64,000 bases of DNA, taken from the NCBI GenBank assembly GCA_037013685.1, contig CM072884.1, positions 6,076,001 through 6,140,000 of the forward strand, in the 5' to 3' direction. The notes under the pieces are model-generated. The model worked only from the letters and a program-made list of their open reading frames with translations. It did not search any database and was not told where the DNA came from. Origin of the DNA: Acridotheres tristis (Eukaryota; Chordata; Aves; Passeriformes; Sturnidae). Both the position numbers and the translations under genes were made by a program. This document shows positions 49,991-63,300 of the stretch, in pieces (position 1 is the first letter of the stretch; each line of letters opens with the position of its first letter).

Positions 49991-51473
49991 AGCATATTCC
50001 CTTTAGCAAAATAAATTAATTTTAATAAACAGAGAGGGGAAAAAAGAGGGGAGACAAGAAAGGAAACCAAGACTCAAAATGAAAAATGGTTGGAACAACA
50101 GCATGTAAAGTCAAATTATTTAAAGTTTAGAAATGCAAGGGGAAGGATAAATCTCAGATTTTAGCAGACAGGAGGAATGGTTCCCTAATTCCATCAGGAC
50201 TGTGAAAGTAAAGCCCCCAGAACATCTGAAATGGGGCCAGTGAGCCACCAGGACAGTTTCCTGGCAGTTGAAACCACAGCAGATGGGGAAAGGGCAGAAC
50301 TCATCTCTCAGAACAAGCCTCTCAAGTCAACAATAGTTCATAGCTGACTCGGGCAAAGACAGCCTTAAATCCTTTGTTCTGAGCTTCCTCTGCTAAACTG
50401 CTCACTGAAAGCACTGAAAATATTAGTACAATTCTTCTAGAAGTGCTCTTTATCTAGATGGGCTGAGAAAATGTTCTGGCTAGCAACCTGCTTCCTTCAG
50501 GCAGAAATTCAAACTCAGGTATTCACCTGCTTGAAAGAAGTTGCTTGTAATTTGAATACAGAATTGGATCAGAATAAAATTTCATACGGGCCTGTCTCTG
50601 GGTGACTCCTATGCAACTGTGTTAGTTTATGTGAGCAGCACTTTCTCAGGACTAATCTGATCCTTCCCACCTGCAAAGCTTTGGTTCACAGCTATCAGCA
50701 GTCCTGAGAGGCACAGATAGATTGCTTGAAGACGAAACTAAACTGGATATACTCCATGAACACCTGTAGTGCTCTGCAACCTCTGACAGATGCTCCAGTC
50801 CACGAAAAGATTTCAAAAAGGCACAAAGCAGGTCCTCAGTACCAGCCCTTTCCCTAATGCCACTTGATAAGGCTGAGATGGCCTTTGATTTCACAGCAAT
50901 AATGTGCACATATTTTTAGTTTGGGCTTTCCTACACGGTGCTAGAGAAAAGCTTTCCAATTTCCACCTCCTCACTTAAAACATATGTCCTGTACATTGAA
51001 GTTCCTAAAGTACATAGAACATGGAAAAATGGAAACCAAGGCTTGGTGATCATCAAAGGAAGAGTCATTTCCCTAAATTAAACTAGCACATTGGCCAAAA
51101 TAAAACTCGTTAACACAACTAATTCACTTTCGCTTAGATTAAGAGGATCTTTTAAAATTTCTGTCTGGGCATTTTTCTCATGATGCATTCGATACAATTT
51201 AATTGCTAAACAGAACACAGGACAAGCTACAAAAAGGAATTCAAACTATTAAGCATCAAAACACATGAATACAAAACAAATTTTTTAAGTATATTTGGAA
51301 GTTTAGGAAACTGTCAAATATCTTAAATTCTCACAGCCCCCTCAACTTCACCTAATCTACTGCTTTTAACTATTTATGTCAGTTACAACATCAGAAAATT
51401 CTTCTCTTTTCCTCCAGGAAGAGCCATTACAACTGTTGCCCAGAGACAAGCTCCTGAAATGATTCATCTTAAG

Positions 51474-51686
51474 AAAACCAAAACCAAACAAAAACAAAAC
51501 AAACCAACCACAAACAAACAAATCAACAACCCCCCCAAAAAACAAACAAAAAAACCCACAAAAAACCAACCAAAAAAAAAAAACAACCCCCACTACAAAC
51601 AAACAAAACACCCAAAAAATAAAAAAAAGAAAAACCTCAAAAACAAACAAAACAAAAACAAAAAACAAAAAAACACAGAAAAAAAA
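51474..51686. repeat. Long A/C-rich tract, G-free for 155 bases
   Basis: From 51474 to 51628 the plus strand contains no G and almost no T, being built of CAAA, CCAA and A or C runs. The A-rich composition continues to about 51686. Frames across it (51459-51701 plus, lysine- and asparagine-rich; 51366-51782 minus, phenylalanine- and valine-rich) are composition artefacts. It is the largest of the A/C tracts in the right third of the window. Confidence 0.92.
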
Positions 51687-54600
51687 GATGAAAGAAACTA
51701 AAAAAAGCGCAACAACTTTCATTGTCTGCAGTTCATGACCGATTTTTTGTACTTGAGGTGGCCTTGAAACAAACTCTGTCAATCATAACACCAAAATAAC
51801 TATGGGAAAATTAGTGTACTGCTAACATACATTCTGCTAGCAAGCAACTAAAAAGGTCAAGTTACCTGACCTAGGTAGTAGTGCAAGTGCTCAAATTTTA
51901 ATTTTTCAAGCTCTCTAAGAAAGAAAGAAAGAGTGAACAATCATCAAGGAAAAAAAAATCCTTACTCTGCATTATAAGACTGAATGCATCAGTTGTGTTT
52001 AGGAGAATAAGAAATCAAATCTGAATTATTCTTCCCCCCATGCTCTGCTACTGGTATTTGTTACATTCTCATGTATATTTGCATTAGCAATGCTAATTGA
52101 TTTTTGTTGATCATATGGATACTTTCATTTGTATTTTTTTTCTAATCATCCCGTTGATATTATTTTTTATAATTTCTTTTGTAAATAAAGATAGAAGAGG
52201 AATTAAATAAAATTTATTTAAAAAATTCCTTATGGACAGGTTCTCTAGAGGGTATTAAAGATGTGTTTTACAACAGTCTGAAGTAAAAACAAATTTGCAG
52301 TTAGATGGACAAACACAGAAGAGACATGGCAGAGCTGATTACCATGCTTCCATTAAAAACAAACTTTCATTTTGCTTTTTCATGTGACACATGAAGAGAC
52401 GGTTACTTGTCAGTTCATCATTTGAACTTTGTTGTTATTATGTCAAGCATAAGAAGAAAGCATTTCAGCCAGCAAAGAATCATTTAAAATTCCTCAGGTT
52501 TTAGGCAACACCTTGACAGAAATTACAAGCACTGCCTTCCAGTGATTGAGTTCTTCTGGCCTCTTTGGAAAACATGGCTAAATAAAGAAGAATTCATTAT
52601 CTGCATTTTCATACTTACTATGGAAAGAAAGAAAATCCAGAAGATTGGCAGGTTTAAATATTTGTCTCAGAGAGTCTATGTATTTTCCATATTAAAAAAA
52701 ATAATGACTTCACTCTGCATTGTTGATTTTCCTTAGATTTGCCTTCCTGATACAAACATCTAACCCCTCACATCTAGAAATATTATCCACTGAATGCTTC
52801 AATTTGCCAAGGACTTAAATACTACTCTTTCCAAAAGCCTGTAACAACCAGTCAGTAAAATGAATCAAGCAAATAGCCTTATGGTGTATACATCATTTGG
52901 CCACTGTATTTGAGAGTAAAAGTAGCAAAAATTGAATAACTTCACAGGAGACTCTAGCAGTAAGAGTATTTCTTCCTGCTGTAAGGTCACATTGGCTGAT
53001 TCACAACTGTCTGGGGAAAAAATAGTGTTCCCCCTTCAAATTGCCTGGTAAAGCATGACTGAAAAGCAAAAAAAGCAAAAAAAAAAATACCTGTAGATAA
53101 ACTCTCAACTCCAAAGAACTTTTCAAATAACGACAAAACAGACTGATCAAAATGGAAACAACTCCACAAGGTGTCAAAAATTTGTTTATGTACAGTCTGC
53201 AGTAAAGACCCTCTTTCTAAGCAATATTTCACTCTCTTGTACTTCATATTCCCATTAGCCTGTCATCACACATCCATCCTGGGAGATGAACAGGCGTGGA
53301 TATTCACAGATTTGCGTTCTTTGCCTCACACTCACCCCATCTGCAGGAGTTACTTTACATGTTTACCTCCAGCAGAATGCAGGGGTTTCACTGATAACCA
53401 ACTGATAGGTGACAGCTTGCCAAAACGAAGATTCCTCCTTCAACCTGCTGTGTTTCCAGGTATTTTCTGTGTGTCAAACTAAAGTTTCAGAGACAGCAGA
53501 AGGCAAGCATGCAGCTGCTTTTTCTTTCTTCCAGCAACTTCTGTCCACACACTCGGGCAGTATTTGAATACATCTATGTTTGAGAAGTAAGAAGTTTCAG
53601 CAGACTATTGCAGTGGGGTTTTCTTGGGTTCTTTTTTTTTTTTCTTTTTTTGTTAATTTGCAGACCTCTGTGGTTGTTTAAAGGTGTATCTCTACTTAAC
53701 TCCTCTGAATACATTTATCATTTCTCACAGTAACACCATAAGAATCACAGGACTTGAACAAGTCACCCAGAAGGTGCTTCTGTTTTCAGGCTCTCAAGGG
53801 AAAATTTTCCAAGACATTGAAACATACTGGTACTACACAAACAAGGGAAGACAGAACTCCAAAAACCCCACTTGTTCTGTATATATAGCATTGCTCTTCA
53901 TATTCTCTCCCAAACTAGCTATTATGGCCCTTATATTTCAATTTCTGGACTGTAGGTAAAGTGTGGCAGATAGAAGTGGTTCCCTTTATTTTATCATTGA
54001 CATTTGATTGTCAAGGACAGAAAAAACATTTCTGTTTGGTAATAATGAAAATTACATTAAGTGTTACAGCTTAAAAAACACCCAGAACACCACAGCATTC
54101 TCTCAGGTCACCACCACACAACTCATGCCCAAGATGTTAAAACATCTACATCCACTTGTGCAATTTTATGAAGCCTTGGAAAAACATCAGAATTTTTCCT
54201 CTGCTGTACCCACATTTTATTAGTGATTCCAAATTGGTAAGAACCTCAGTCTCTCTTTGTTTACAGAGAACACTGTAACTGTAAGCCAATTGAGAATGGA
54301 GAAAAGCAGATGAACAGGAATGATGAAAGAGGATTCCATTTAGAATATCCTATGGACCAATAATGAAGACGTACACCTGATGGGCAGCACAGACAACCTG
54401 AAATCTGTTTTCTCCCAGAAGTAGATCCTGAATTTGGTACTTTCTTTTGGTAGAAAGTTTGGGAAAACATAATGAGAAACAGGACTCTGATGTGAATCTT
54501 TGCATTTTACCAGAGATGAAAAACAATTCTTTCAGCCAGTGAATAGGATCCTACCAGGGAATGGGCACTTGATCTCCAGCTGCACCTACACTGCATTTTG

Positions 54601-55250
54601 TCAGTTAAAAACAGGAAAGGTGCAGATAAACCACATTTCATCTTCCCCTCCACCTTCCCCTTCTATTCAGGAGCACTGCTTGTTCCTATCTTAAGCAAAT
54701 CAGAGCTAATTTGAGTGTAGAATCAAGAAGGGACTTTTTTTAGATAAACTAATTGTTGCTCCAAGGCTGTCAAGAAAGAAGCAGCAGCAGGTACTAATCT
54801 CTTTTTGTATTAGGGTGTGTCAGGTACTGATCCCAGAACTGCTGTGCAGGGAGACTGCAGGGGACAGCGAGAGAAAACAGGCACCATTGGCCTTTGCTGC
54901 AATGTACACAAAACTCACTTCTGCTGCCTAACACCACAAGCTTCAAAATAATATTTTGGCATCTGTGTGTTTAAAACAAAACAAAACAAAACCCTAAAGT
55001 AACCTATGCTGAAAACACAGACATAAATATACAAATGCCTGCTGTACTGACATGCTCTGCAACCACTGGGCCTGAAACTCCAGCCTTTTTTTGACCTGTC
55101 TTTCTGTGTGAATTTTTTCTGCCAAAACAATTTTTCAATATACTATGTCAAATGCAAAACTGCCCATATATCACACATATGGTACAAACACTAAATGTGT
55201 AAAGATTTATATTTTAGAAGGCTTCCTGGTGCAAATTTTGACTGAGAAGA

Positions 55251-55370
55251 AGGAAAAAAAAAAAAACAAAAAAACCCCTAAGCCATAGCCTATAATTTGA
55301 TAATGTAGTTAAAGGAACAAAAAAAACCCACAACCCAACAAACATAAACCCAAACCAAACAAGCATTAAC
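55251..55370. repeat. Pair of A/C-rich low-complexity tracts
   Basis: Two tracts (55251-55278 and 55319-55370) of A runs, AAACCC and CAAAC units are separated by about 40 bp of ordinary sequence. Confidence 0.8.
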
Positions 55371-58300
55371 AACAAAGTACCCCAACCCTATAATATGATC
55401 TCAGTATGTGAAACACAGAACAGTAACAAAGGCAAACATCTATACCAAGGTTGTGGGATAGTTCAGAGTAGAATTAAGCAAAGAAATAAGTGCAGACACG
55501 AGTTTTACTCAAGTCCATTTGAGATTCTCTGTATTTCCTGATACGGGAAATTTATTTTTAGTGCATTGATTCTCTAGAGAAAGAAAATGACCAAGTCCAT
55601 AGTAAGTCTTCCACTTATCCCAGTCATGAAGGACATTAACCCCAAGAGCTCCTGACCAGTCCACAGCTTTTGATGCTGAGTCTCCTTTCAATCTGAAGCC
55701 CTCTCTGTTTAGAAATGAGAGCAGAACCATTCCAAAAGAAGAAAAGCTGAATCGATTTATTAGTGGTGTTTGTCTGGTTGGGCTGGGGGGGTTGTGCCTT
55801 TACATCTCAATAACTATATCCTGTAACACATATAAAATCATAGTGGGAGAAATCTGTTCTCCAGAAAAGCAATTTTTCAATAGTTTTGCAGAGCTATGGT
55901 TATGCACAAACAGAAGCATTCACGTAGAGTTTGTGGATTTATTATTTCATCTCCTGGCACCATAATTTCTTTCAGCATAAAGAGGCTAATTTTCTTCAAA
56001 CAGAGCTTCATTGTCATTCACATAAAAAGCTAGGTTGATTTAACAAACTCTATTTAATGAAAAATTAAATTATTCAGAAGGGCAAAAGAATATATAGTGT
56101 ACAGGGTCTATTCCTACATCAGCAGCAACTGAACCTCCAACAAGGTCAGAGAATACTGTTCCAAAAAACAGCAGCTACATGCTAAACCCTAAGAGTACAC
56201 TGATTATTACAGATGCATTCAGTATCAAGAAAAAGTGTTTGAGAGAACTTTTTCTTCACCAGTGACATTTTCAGAAATGGAAACAGTTCAGTGAATAAAA
56301 CTGAATTGCTGAGGAGAGTTTGTGGCAGGAACCCAAAAAAAAAAAAAAAAAAGCTTATAAAAAACCCCAAAAAACTGAGCACTTACTTGATCCTACTTTC
56401 TTACACTGATGGTTTGGAGAATTCCACCCATTCAATTCCTTCCACATATGGTTCCTGATCTTTTACTGGGGCAAGCAGGCATGTGATACAACTGGCAGGT
56501 ATAAGATTCTTCCCCCAAACCTTGACATTGTGGGTCTGCTGATCCTTCCTTGACAAATATTTCTCTTGTTTGACATTTTATCGCTGGCTGAAACAAGTTC
56601 TCACAGTTTCAGAATGTGATACTTGTACCCTTTTTGTCACTGTGTCTTTGCACCTTGTGCAGATATGAACTCAACAAATTACAGTTAAGATTTAATCCCT
56701 TTTAGAAAGTCATCAACTTCTGGTCTTTGTCATTTCGACTAGCAGCAGGCCAGAAGACAGCTCAAAACTTCTCTCTCCCATGGATGAAAGAGCTTTAGCT
56801 ACTAAATATTTGTCTGTTAAACAGAGGCTGCCTGCTTGTCCTGTTTTATCCTATTTACTCACTTAACTGAAGTCAAATTTACAGATCTGCATCCTGCGAA
56901 AAACAGTTGAGAGTAACCTTAGGATATTAGCCTCAAACCATTAAAATCTATTACCACATCATCACAGGATAATAAAAGAAAAGGAAAGCAAACCCAACTT
57001 TGCCAAGCCACACATGCAAAAAAGAAAACCCAAAAAACAAACCATGACACATAAATGAACTGTAAGTAACTTGCCCTCACTTTCCTCCAGGCTCATTTTC
57101 TACTGTGGGGAAATAGCTGTCCATCCATTTGGAATTCATGGGAAGAATAGGGCCAAAACACTCCACAGCCAAGGCAGGAATGGTAATTCTATCCAACTCA
57201 TATATCATTGCACAGTTAGCAATTGTTTACCCGGCCTTTGCAAACAGGCCTGGCTAAAAAATTGTTTTTTTTTTAAAAAAAAAGTATAAAATTAGTTTCT
57301 GGCAAACATTTTATACTCAAGAGATCTGGTTTCTTTTGACTAAAATTAAATTTTGAAGACCACCTCTTTCCAAAAATGAATTGGTTTCTATGAAGGCAAT
57401 GTACCTAGAGGAATATCCTTGAAAGGACAATGCATACAAATAGGGGTAAAGATGCCATCTGTACACTACATGAGACACAGTAAATATCTTTGAGTTTCAT
57501 TCTATGTTTTACTGCAAATATGAAAAATGAAGGCATTATACAGAATACTAAGCCTACTGAAACAAAAGAACAATTCTACTTCATACAATTGCATCTTTTA
57601 CACGTTTTCTGCTTTCTCCAGAAAATGCTCATATCATACAAACCAAGGTCCCCTAAAAGTTAAAAAACCCAACAAACAAAAAACCTAAACAAAACCCCCC
57701 AAAGCTATTATTGGTACTATATAGCCTTCATTTTTAAATCCTTATATTTAATGGTAAGTCAACGTGTTAGTAACACTCTACTGTGAAGCAAAACCAAACT
57801 ATGGGGCAGATCACCAACTTCTCTTCAATGACTTGTTTGTTGCTATGCACTCTCGTTGCTTAACAGTCTGGAAAGGCAATATAAATTTATTCAATAAGTA
57901 ATCTATATTGCAGAACATAGAGGAAAATTTTAAAAAATACTTTGAAATAAGTAAAAAAAAACAAATTCAGACAATCCATACTTATTTACTGGAATTTTTT
58001 CCTCTCCCTGCCTCTTGAGGTTCACATGATTTGTGCAGTCAGCAGCATATTATAAGATGTGTGGATACACATGAGGATAAGAAAGCTGAAATATCAACCA
58101 AATAGCCCATATTTCAACCAAATAGGCATATTTCTTGAGCAGTGATGAAGTGTATTCATGAATAAAAACCTTGCTTCATTGGACTAAGTTCGGTCTTAGA
58201 AAGTAGGTCAAAATTTATTCACATGGACATAGAGTAGCAATTTTCTAAGCCTGGAAATGTCAATGCCTACCCTGATTTGTAAATCTCCAGGCAAACTTCT

Positions 58301-59875
58301 GTGCATGAACAGGTATCAAGGCCTCTCTGTGAACTGCAGAGCCCCCAGGAATTGAACAGAAGCAGTGATACATTCCAGCAGAAGACGGAAAAAGTTAAAC
58401 TAATGCATTTCTACTACGTGTGTTTGCCATTTTACCTTTTGCATAAGGGACCATGTGAGGCATGTATTGTCAACAGAGTATAAAACAATAATAAAAAGTA
58501 ATGTTTCCATTATGTTTGGACTTCACTTCTTGAGTGAACATTTGTTACTACCTGTTTATAATTATGAATATATATGTTTTAAGCATGAACATAAAAACAG
58601 GAAATTAAAGTGGACATTGCATCATTGTACTCCTGCTTACAGCCTGATGAGCTTGTCTCATTTCCCACCTTATTCTCTACTCTTTCTCAATATCCCCTAC
58701 CCTGTTTGCAGTATTTTTTTCCCTGTAGAAGCTTTGCCTTTCAACTAGCTGACCTTATTGTTCACATAACAGAATATCACATTGCAAGAGCAGTCACTTT
58801 ATGCTACATCTTAATTTTGCACACTTCTTAACACAACTGTTTTTCTAGCTAGAAAATATTTCAAGTGTGGTAAGCAAAGGATCATTTGGAACACCTTCCA
58901 CAAAAAAGCAGAGAGTAGGTAGGGTTCTCATCTACTTCCAAGCTTCCAATACAAACATGATTGGTACAAGAGGGTGCCTAATTTCACTTTACTCCCAATT
59001 CACCTGGAAAAAGACGTGTGGGGTAGAGAAAGGACAAACAACTGCAAAAGATTTAAGTAATTTACAGGGTGACATACTTTGATACATACACATCTACTGC
59101 ATTATTTCAGGAAGAAGTTGGGAAGAAAAAGAAGAGTGCAAGTGGGAAAAATTGTCAAAATCTATTACCTTAGGCAATATATAATAATTAAGGAGATTTA
59201 ATCAAGCAAAGGAAGTGGTAGCCACAGATTGTGTGGATTTTTTTTTTTTTTCTTTTTGGTTCTGAAAAAAGACTTTCTTTGGTAGAACACTTAAATTCAG
59301 TTTAGCCTGTTTATGCACTCATAAATTTCATATGAAAGTGAAATCTTAATTGCCTTAGTGTTTCCTGTGTTTAAGTGCCTTCCAGTACGTTTAAAGAGCA
59401 ATTCCATAAAGAATAAATTATATCCATTAAGTGACTTTCTTGGACATACTTGAACGATAATATGATTGCTATAATTGATTTTCTTTTTTCACACAGTTTT
59501 GATGAAAGTCAATTTAGTATTGAATTCTCTCTAGAAAAACTTTCTGGTTTTAATAGTGCACACTTTGATAATTTTAAAAGAAGGACTCATTAAGTCCATT
59601 TGTCTAAGATTTTAATAAAATATGAGGAACTATATCAGCATGATCTATGTTCATTGCATTAAGTGTCATTTGCATTCTGGACATATCTACAATGCAATAT
59701 TCATATTTATGTTCAATAGCAAGTGTATTTTGTGAAGTTGTGTAGATGTATCCATTCATTACAGACAAAGTCTGCACAGAATATGTAAGAAAAATAAGAT
59801 CCTGGTGGTCTATCTCTGTCTTGAGATTCCAAGTGGAAAAAGTTACAGTAAATGTAAAACTAAATATATATTTTT

Positions 59876-59932
59876 AAAAACCAACCAACCAACCAAACAA
59901 CCCAAGCACAAAACAAAAACAGCAGCAAAACA
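59876..59932. repeat. (CCAA)4 and A/C-rich tract
   Basis: Four consecutive CCAA units at 59881-59896 lead into mixed CAAA-type sequence. Confidence 0.85.
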
Positions 59933-60164
59933 TTCAAACCTTTTAAGCATATCTGACCTTGCTAGAACTTCATAGGTCTGCTGCCTTTCCACATAATGAT
60001 TTTAGCTGCTAACTTGACTTGTCAATCTAACAGGTACTTTTTATTCTGTGCTTTTGCTGAATTAGAGTTGGAGAAATATATTCTGCTCTCATAATACTCA
60101 GAGCTGTAAGAAAAGCCAGTTGGGAAAAAAAACCAACAAAAACAAAACCAGTAACTTTCTGCAG

Positions 60165-60310
60165 GATTTCATTGTTCAGCAGCTGAATGGGCTACAGCTG
60201 AAATGACAGCTGTCAATTAATGTTCCTGTGTTGTCAGACATAAAACCAGTGTCCTTAAATTGATGAAACTCATTGAAACCAATTTTCAGCTCCCATCAGT
60301 CGTATCTGGA
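60165..60310. promoter_or_regulatory. Candidate enhancer: three CAGCTG E-boxes and a TGACAGCTGTCA palindrome
   Basis: Three CAGCTG E-boxes occur at 60180-60185, 60195-60200 and 60207-60212, all within 33 bp. The third lies inside the 12-bp palindrome TGACAGCTGTCA (60204-60215), a symmetric pair of TGACAG half-sites of the kind bound by TALE homeodomain proteins (MEIS, PREP, TGIF). ATTGTTC, a SOX-like core, is at 60171-60177, and ATTAATG with a homeodomain core follows directly at 60216. bHLH factors of the neural and muscle classes favour CAGCTG. The block is non-repetitive and lies in a gene-poor stretch, as vertebrate enhancers often do. Target gene, tissue and conservation are unknown, and the call is inference from motifs. 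Confidence 0.35.
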
Positions 60311-63300
60311 GCTGCACTATTCTGATGCTGGGCACCGAAGTGTAGCAAATAACTTGAGATAGTCAGAGTAAAAAATATTTACTGAATTGACAAGAATAAT
60401 TGGTCAAGCCCTTAATAACATCTCAATGAGACTAGGCCTTGGGTTTTTATTTAAAAAAAAAGTATTGAAAACATACTTTTTTAAACATTTAACACTATAC
60501 AGTTTCAGCTGCTGCCTGGTAAAAGCAAATCCTTACATTTGTTTTAGTATGGCTTAAAATTCTTCAACATAACAAGCAGGTTAAATGTTTGTGGGATTTT
60601 CTGCTCTTTTTTGTGCTTTTTTTTTCTTTTTTTTTTTTCCACTATCCACTATGCAATCCAGCTGAGACGGGATTTATTAAAATATTCTTCTGTGTACAGT
60701 ACTATCAAAATCTCAGAGTGCAAGACACATTCAATATCAGCACGATTTTACCCCTTCCATTTTTCCTTTATACAGTTAAAGACTTAAAAAGCTGAAAAAT
60801 ACATCGAGGGAAACAAAAATAATTCATTTACTGATTTACTCAATAACTTGATGAGAAAAATTGCCTAAAAAAGAAAAAAATGGCCTGCCCACCAGATTAC
60901 ATTCTGCAAGTGCACACAGTTCTTCTCAGGTCTATACCCTGATTGTGCCAGCAGATGTACAAGCAGAGGCTGATCCCTTGAAGGGCCTAGGATGTGTTGT
61001 TACAGCAGTATGTGGTTATAATTAAACCCAGGGAATCCAGAACTAAGGGAGCAAGCACAGGAAGGACAAGCAATGACTACATGGTTGCACAGATAAAAGA
61101 CACCAAAAAATCATTTTTCATATAGTCCTCTATGGAAACTAATACACATTAGAAATCCACTTCATGAAGTTTTGTTGACAATTACTGCAGTCATAAGTAG
61201 GTAGGAGAGGGAAGACAAAAGGAGGGGATGTGCAGAAGGTGAGATGATGCATAGACGTGTGAAGTTATACCAAGATGTGGAAGTTGGCAATCAGGCCAGA
61301 AAAACTTGGAGGCAGAGGCTGCAGAAATGGGGCAAAACTGACCCAATCAGATACTTAACTACTAAGCAGAGAAGCAATGAGACTTCTGCGAAAACAGATA
61401 CATCTAAATAGAAGCAGCAGCTCAAGGATCAAGCCCAAGTTTTCCTGTTTTGTTAGGTTGGGAAGAAACCCCTATTTCAGCCAAATTTCAGTTGCATTGG
61501 TAAACTATGCTGCTCACCAAGACCTGACATTTTTAGGCCTCGTGTTGGATCTCCATAAAGAGTTCTGGGGATAGCATAAGCCAGCAGGCAGCAGATACCT
61601 TGATTCCTAATAATGTATGTGTGAGGTTTAAGAAAACCTCTGGGTGCTTCGGGGGCACCCACACTGCGGGGCTATATTCTCTTTTAAAAAGTCAATAAGT
61701 TAATAGTTGCTATAAAGTTATTTTTTATAGAAGCACATCAGTTTCAAAGGCAAAAACAAAGCAAAGCAATGGCATAAGCACATGGCATTAAAAGCAAGTG
61801 GGAAAATGCACATGGCATTTTGTCAACAGATATGACTTATCAGAAAAAGAAAAAAAGTCATTTAAATCTAAGTGTGAGCGACAAGAAAATGGCATGACAA
61901 CATACTATCCCCATCATTAAAGATTATGCTTAACTATCATAGTCCACAAAGACACACTTAGCACCTCCAGTGACTTTGCCTGGTACATCATGAGGAACTC
62001 TTAGAGCTCTATCTTTGAGAAAAGGGAGAGCAAAATGACAAACTAATAAATAATAATAAGAGCTACACAAAGAAATTGCTTTTAATGGTCTGACAGCCTG
62101 CCTCACTTAGCATGAGAGAAGCAAGTCAAGCTCCAAGATCTCAGAAACATCACAGGGAATCACAAGCAATTTCGACTCAGCTCCAACTCTGGGTTCAAAT
62201 TTGTATGATTGGTAATGAAGTACACTACAAGATTAGTTCCCATTCTTGCTTTGGAAAAGGTGCTTTCCTCTATTTACATATACCTTAAAACAGCACTTTT
62301 AATGAACACCTCATTTCACAAACAAAAGACACAAAGTTACTTGTCAGGCTCGATATAAACTTTCCAACAGCTATGACATTTCAACATTTATAAACCTTGG
62401 TCTGCTACGAGCTTTGCATGAATCTAAACACTAAATAATCACTTTGCAAAACCATACAGGTAATAGAGGCCTTTCTCTCACTTTTTCCACACAGCCTCTG
62501 CCAGCAGCCATGTATATCTGTGAATTCTCTGAATGACAGCCAGCAAGGGGAGATTAAAAAAGTTTATTGTTTAGAAAATTAGGCCTTTTATTTGATAAAT
62601 TAGTATTTTCACATAGAGCCAATCATTTGATAGCCCACATACATCATCTGTAGAAGTGGGTTAAGCAGACCAGCTTTGTGCCTAAGCTGAACACACAAGA
62701 TCTCTGCATATACCAAATATAAACCAATCTACATTTGCAAAAAAAAATTTCGAACTTGACATTTACTGCTCCTTCTGTCTTTATTTTTGGTATAAGTAAT
62801 AAGCAAAAGTAATATGCTGTACATGCAATTGACAAGTTAACTCCTGCAGTATATAATATACTCCTCTAATAATAATTGTCTAAACAATAACTGTCAGCAC
62901 TCAAATACACAGTAATGATGCCTTTTTACTTTATCACTGTATTGGAGGTTTTTCTGCTCTCCTGATGTCAGCAAAGTCCCAATGCAATACACTTAAAACA
63001 CTGTCTATTAATAAAGGCTAGCTCATGCTTATAGTTTTCCTGTGTTTAATATAGTAGAGACATCAATACTGTGGCACCTATAACATACACACCAGTAACT
63101 CAATGTACATTACAAAGATGTGGATAATTATTCTTTAACAAGTTCATTGATTGCAGCAGATAGATTCAGCTAATTACCAAAAGGAGGTGGCCCATGGCAG
63201 AATGAAAAATAAAATGTGTGCCTCAAAATCATTCAGTTTTCAATGCTGTTGCATAAAAGTTTAATACTATAAATTGTTTCACCCACATGCATTGATGTGT

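Larger units (their letters stand above)
47107..51473. other. Unassigned non-coding DNA
   Basis: No gene is recognised. The stretch holds a perfect 30-bp palindrome (47543-47572), a GC-richer patch at about 48220-48560 that could be an old repeat of unknown family, and an A/C tract at 49894-49990. Open frames are under 100 codons apart from the overlap into the LTR fragment. Confidence 0.55.
51687..60164. other. Unassigned AT-rich DNA with many short A/C tracts
   Basis: No gene is recognised in this 8.5 kb. A/C-rich tracts occur at 54973-54993 ((AAAAC)4), 55251-55278, 55319-55370, 57660-57702, 59876-59932 and 60127-60150. Long T or A runs lie near 53632-53643, 56335-56352 and 59238-59251. 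A 20-bp tandem pair (TCAACCAAATAG) is at 58094-58130. Open frames are at most 103 codons. Confidence 0.55.

Noticed and set aside
51366..51782. Hydrophobic 138-codon minus-strand protein
   Set aside because: It is an artefact of the A/C-rich tract read on the opposite strand.
9427..60150. Strand-polarity switch of T/G tracts (left) versus A/C tracts (right)
   Set aside because: An A/C tract at about 17949-17992 and A-rich tracts near 22.6 kb on the left break the pattern, so a real asymmetry is not supported.
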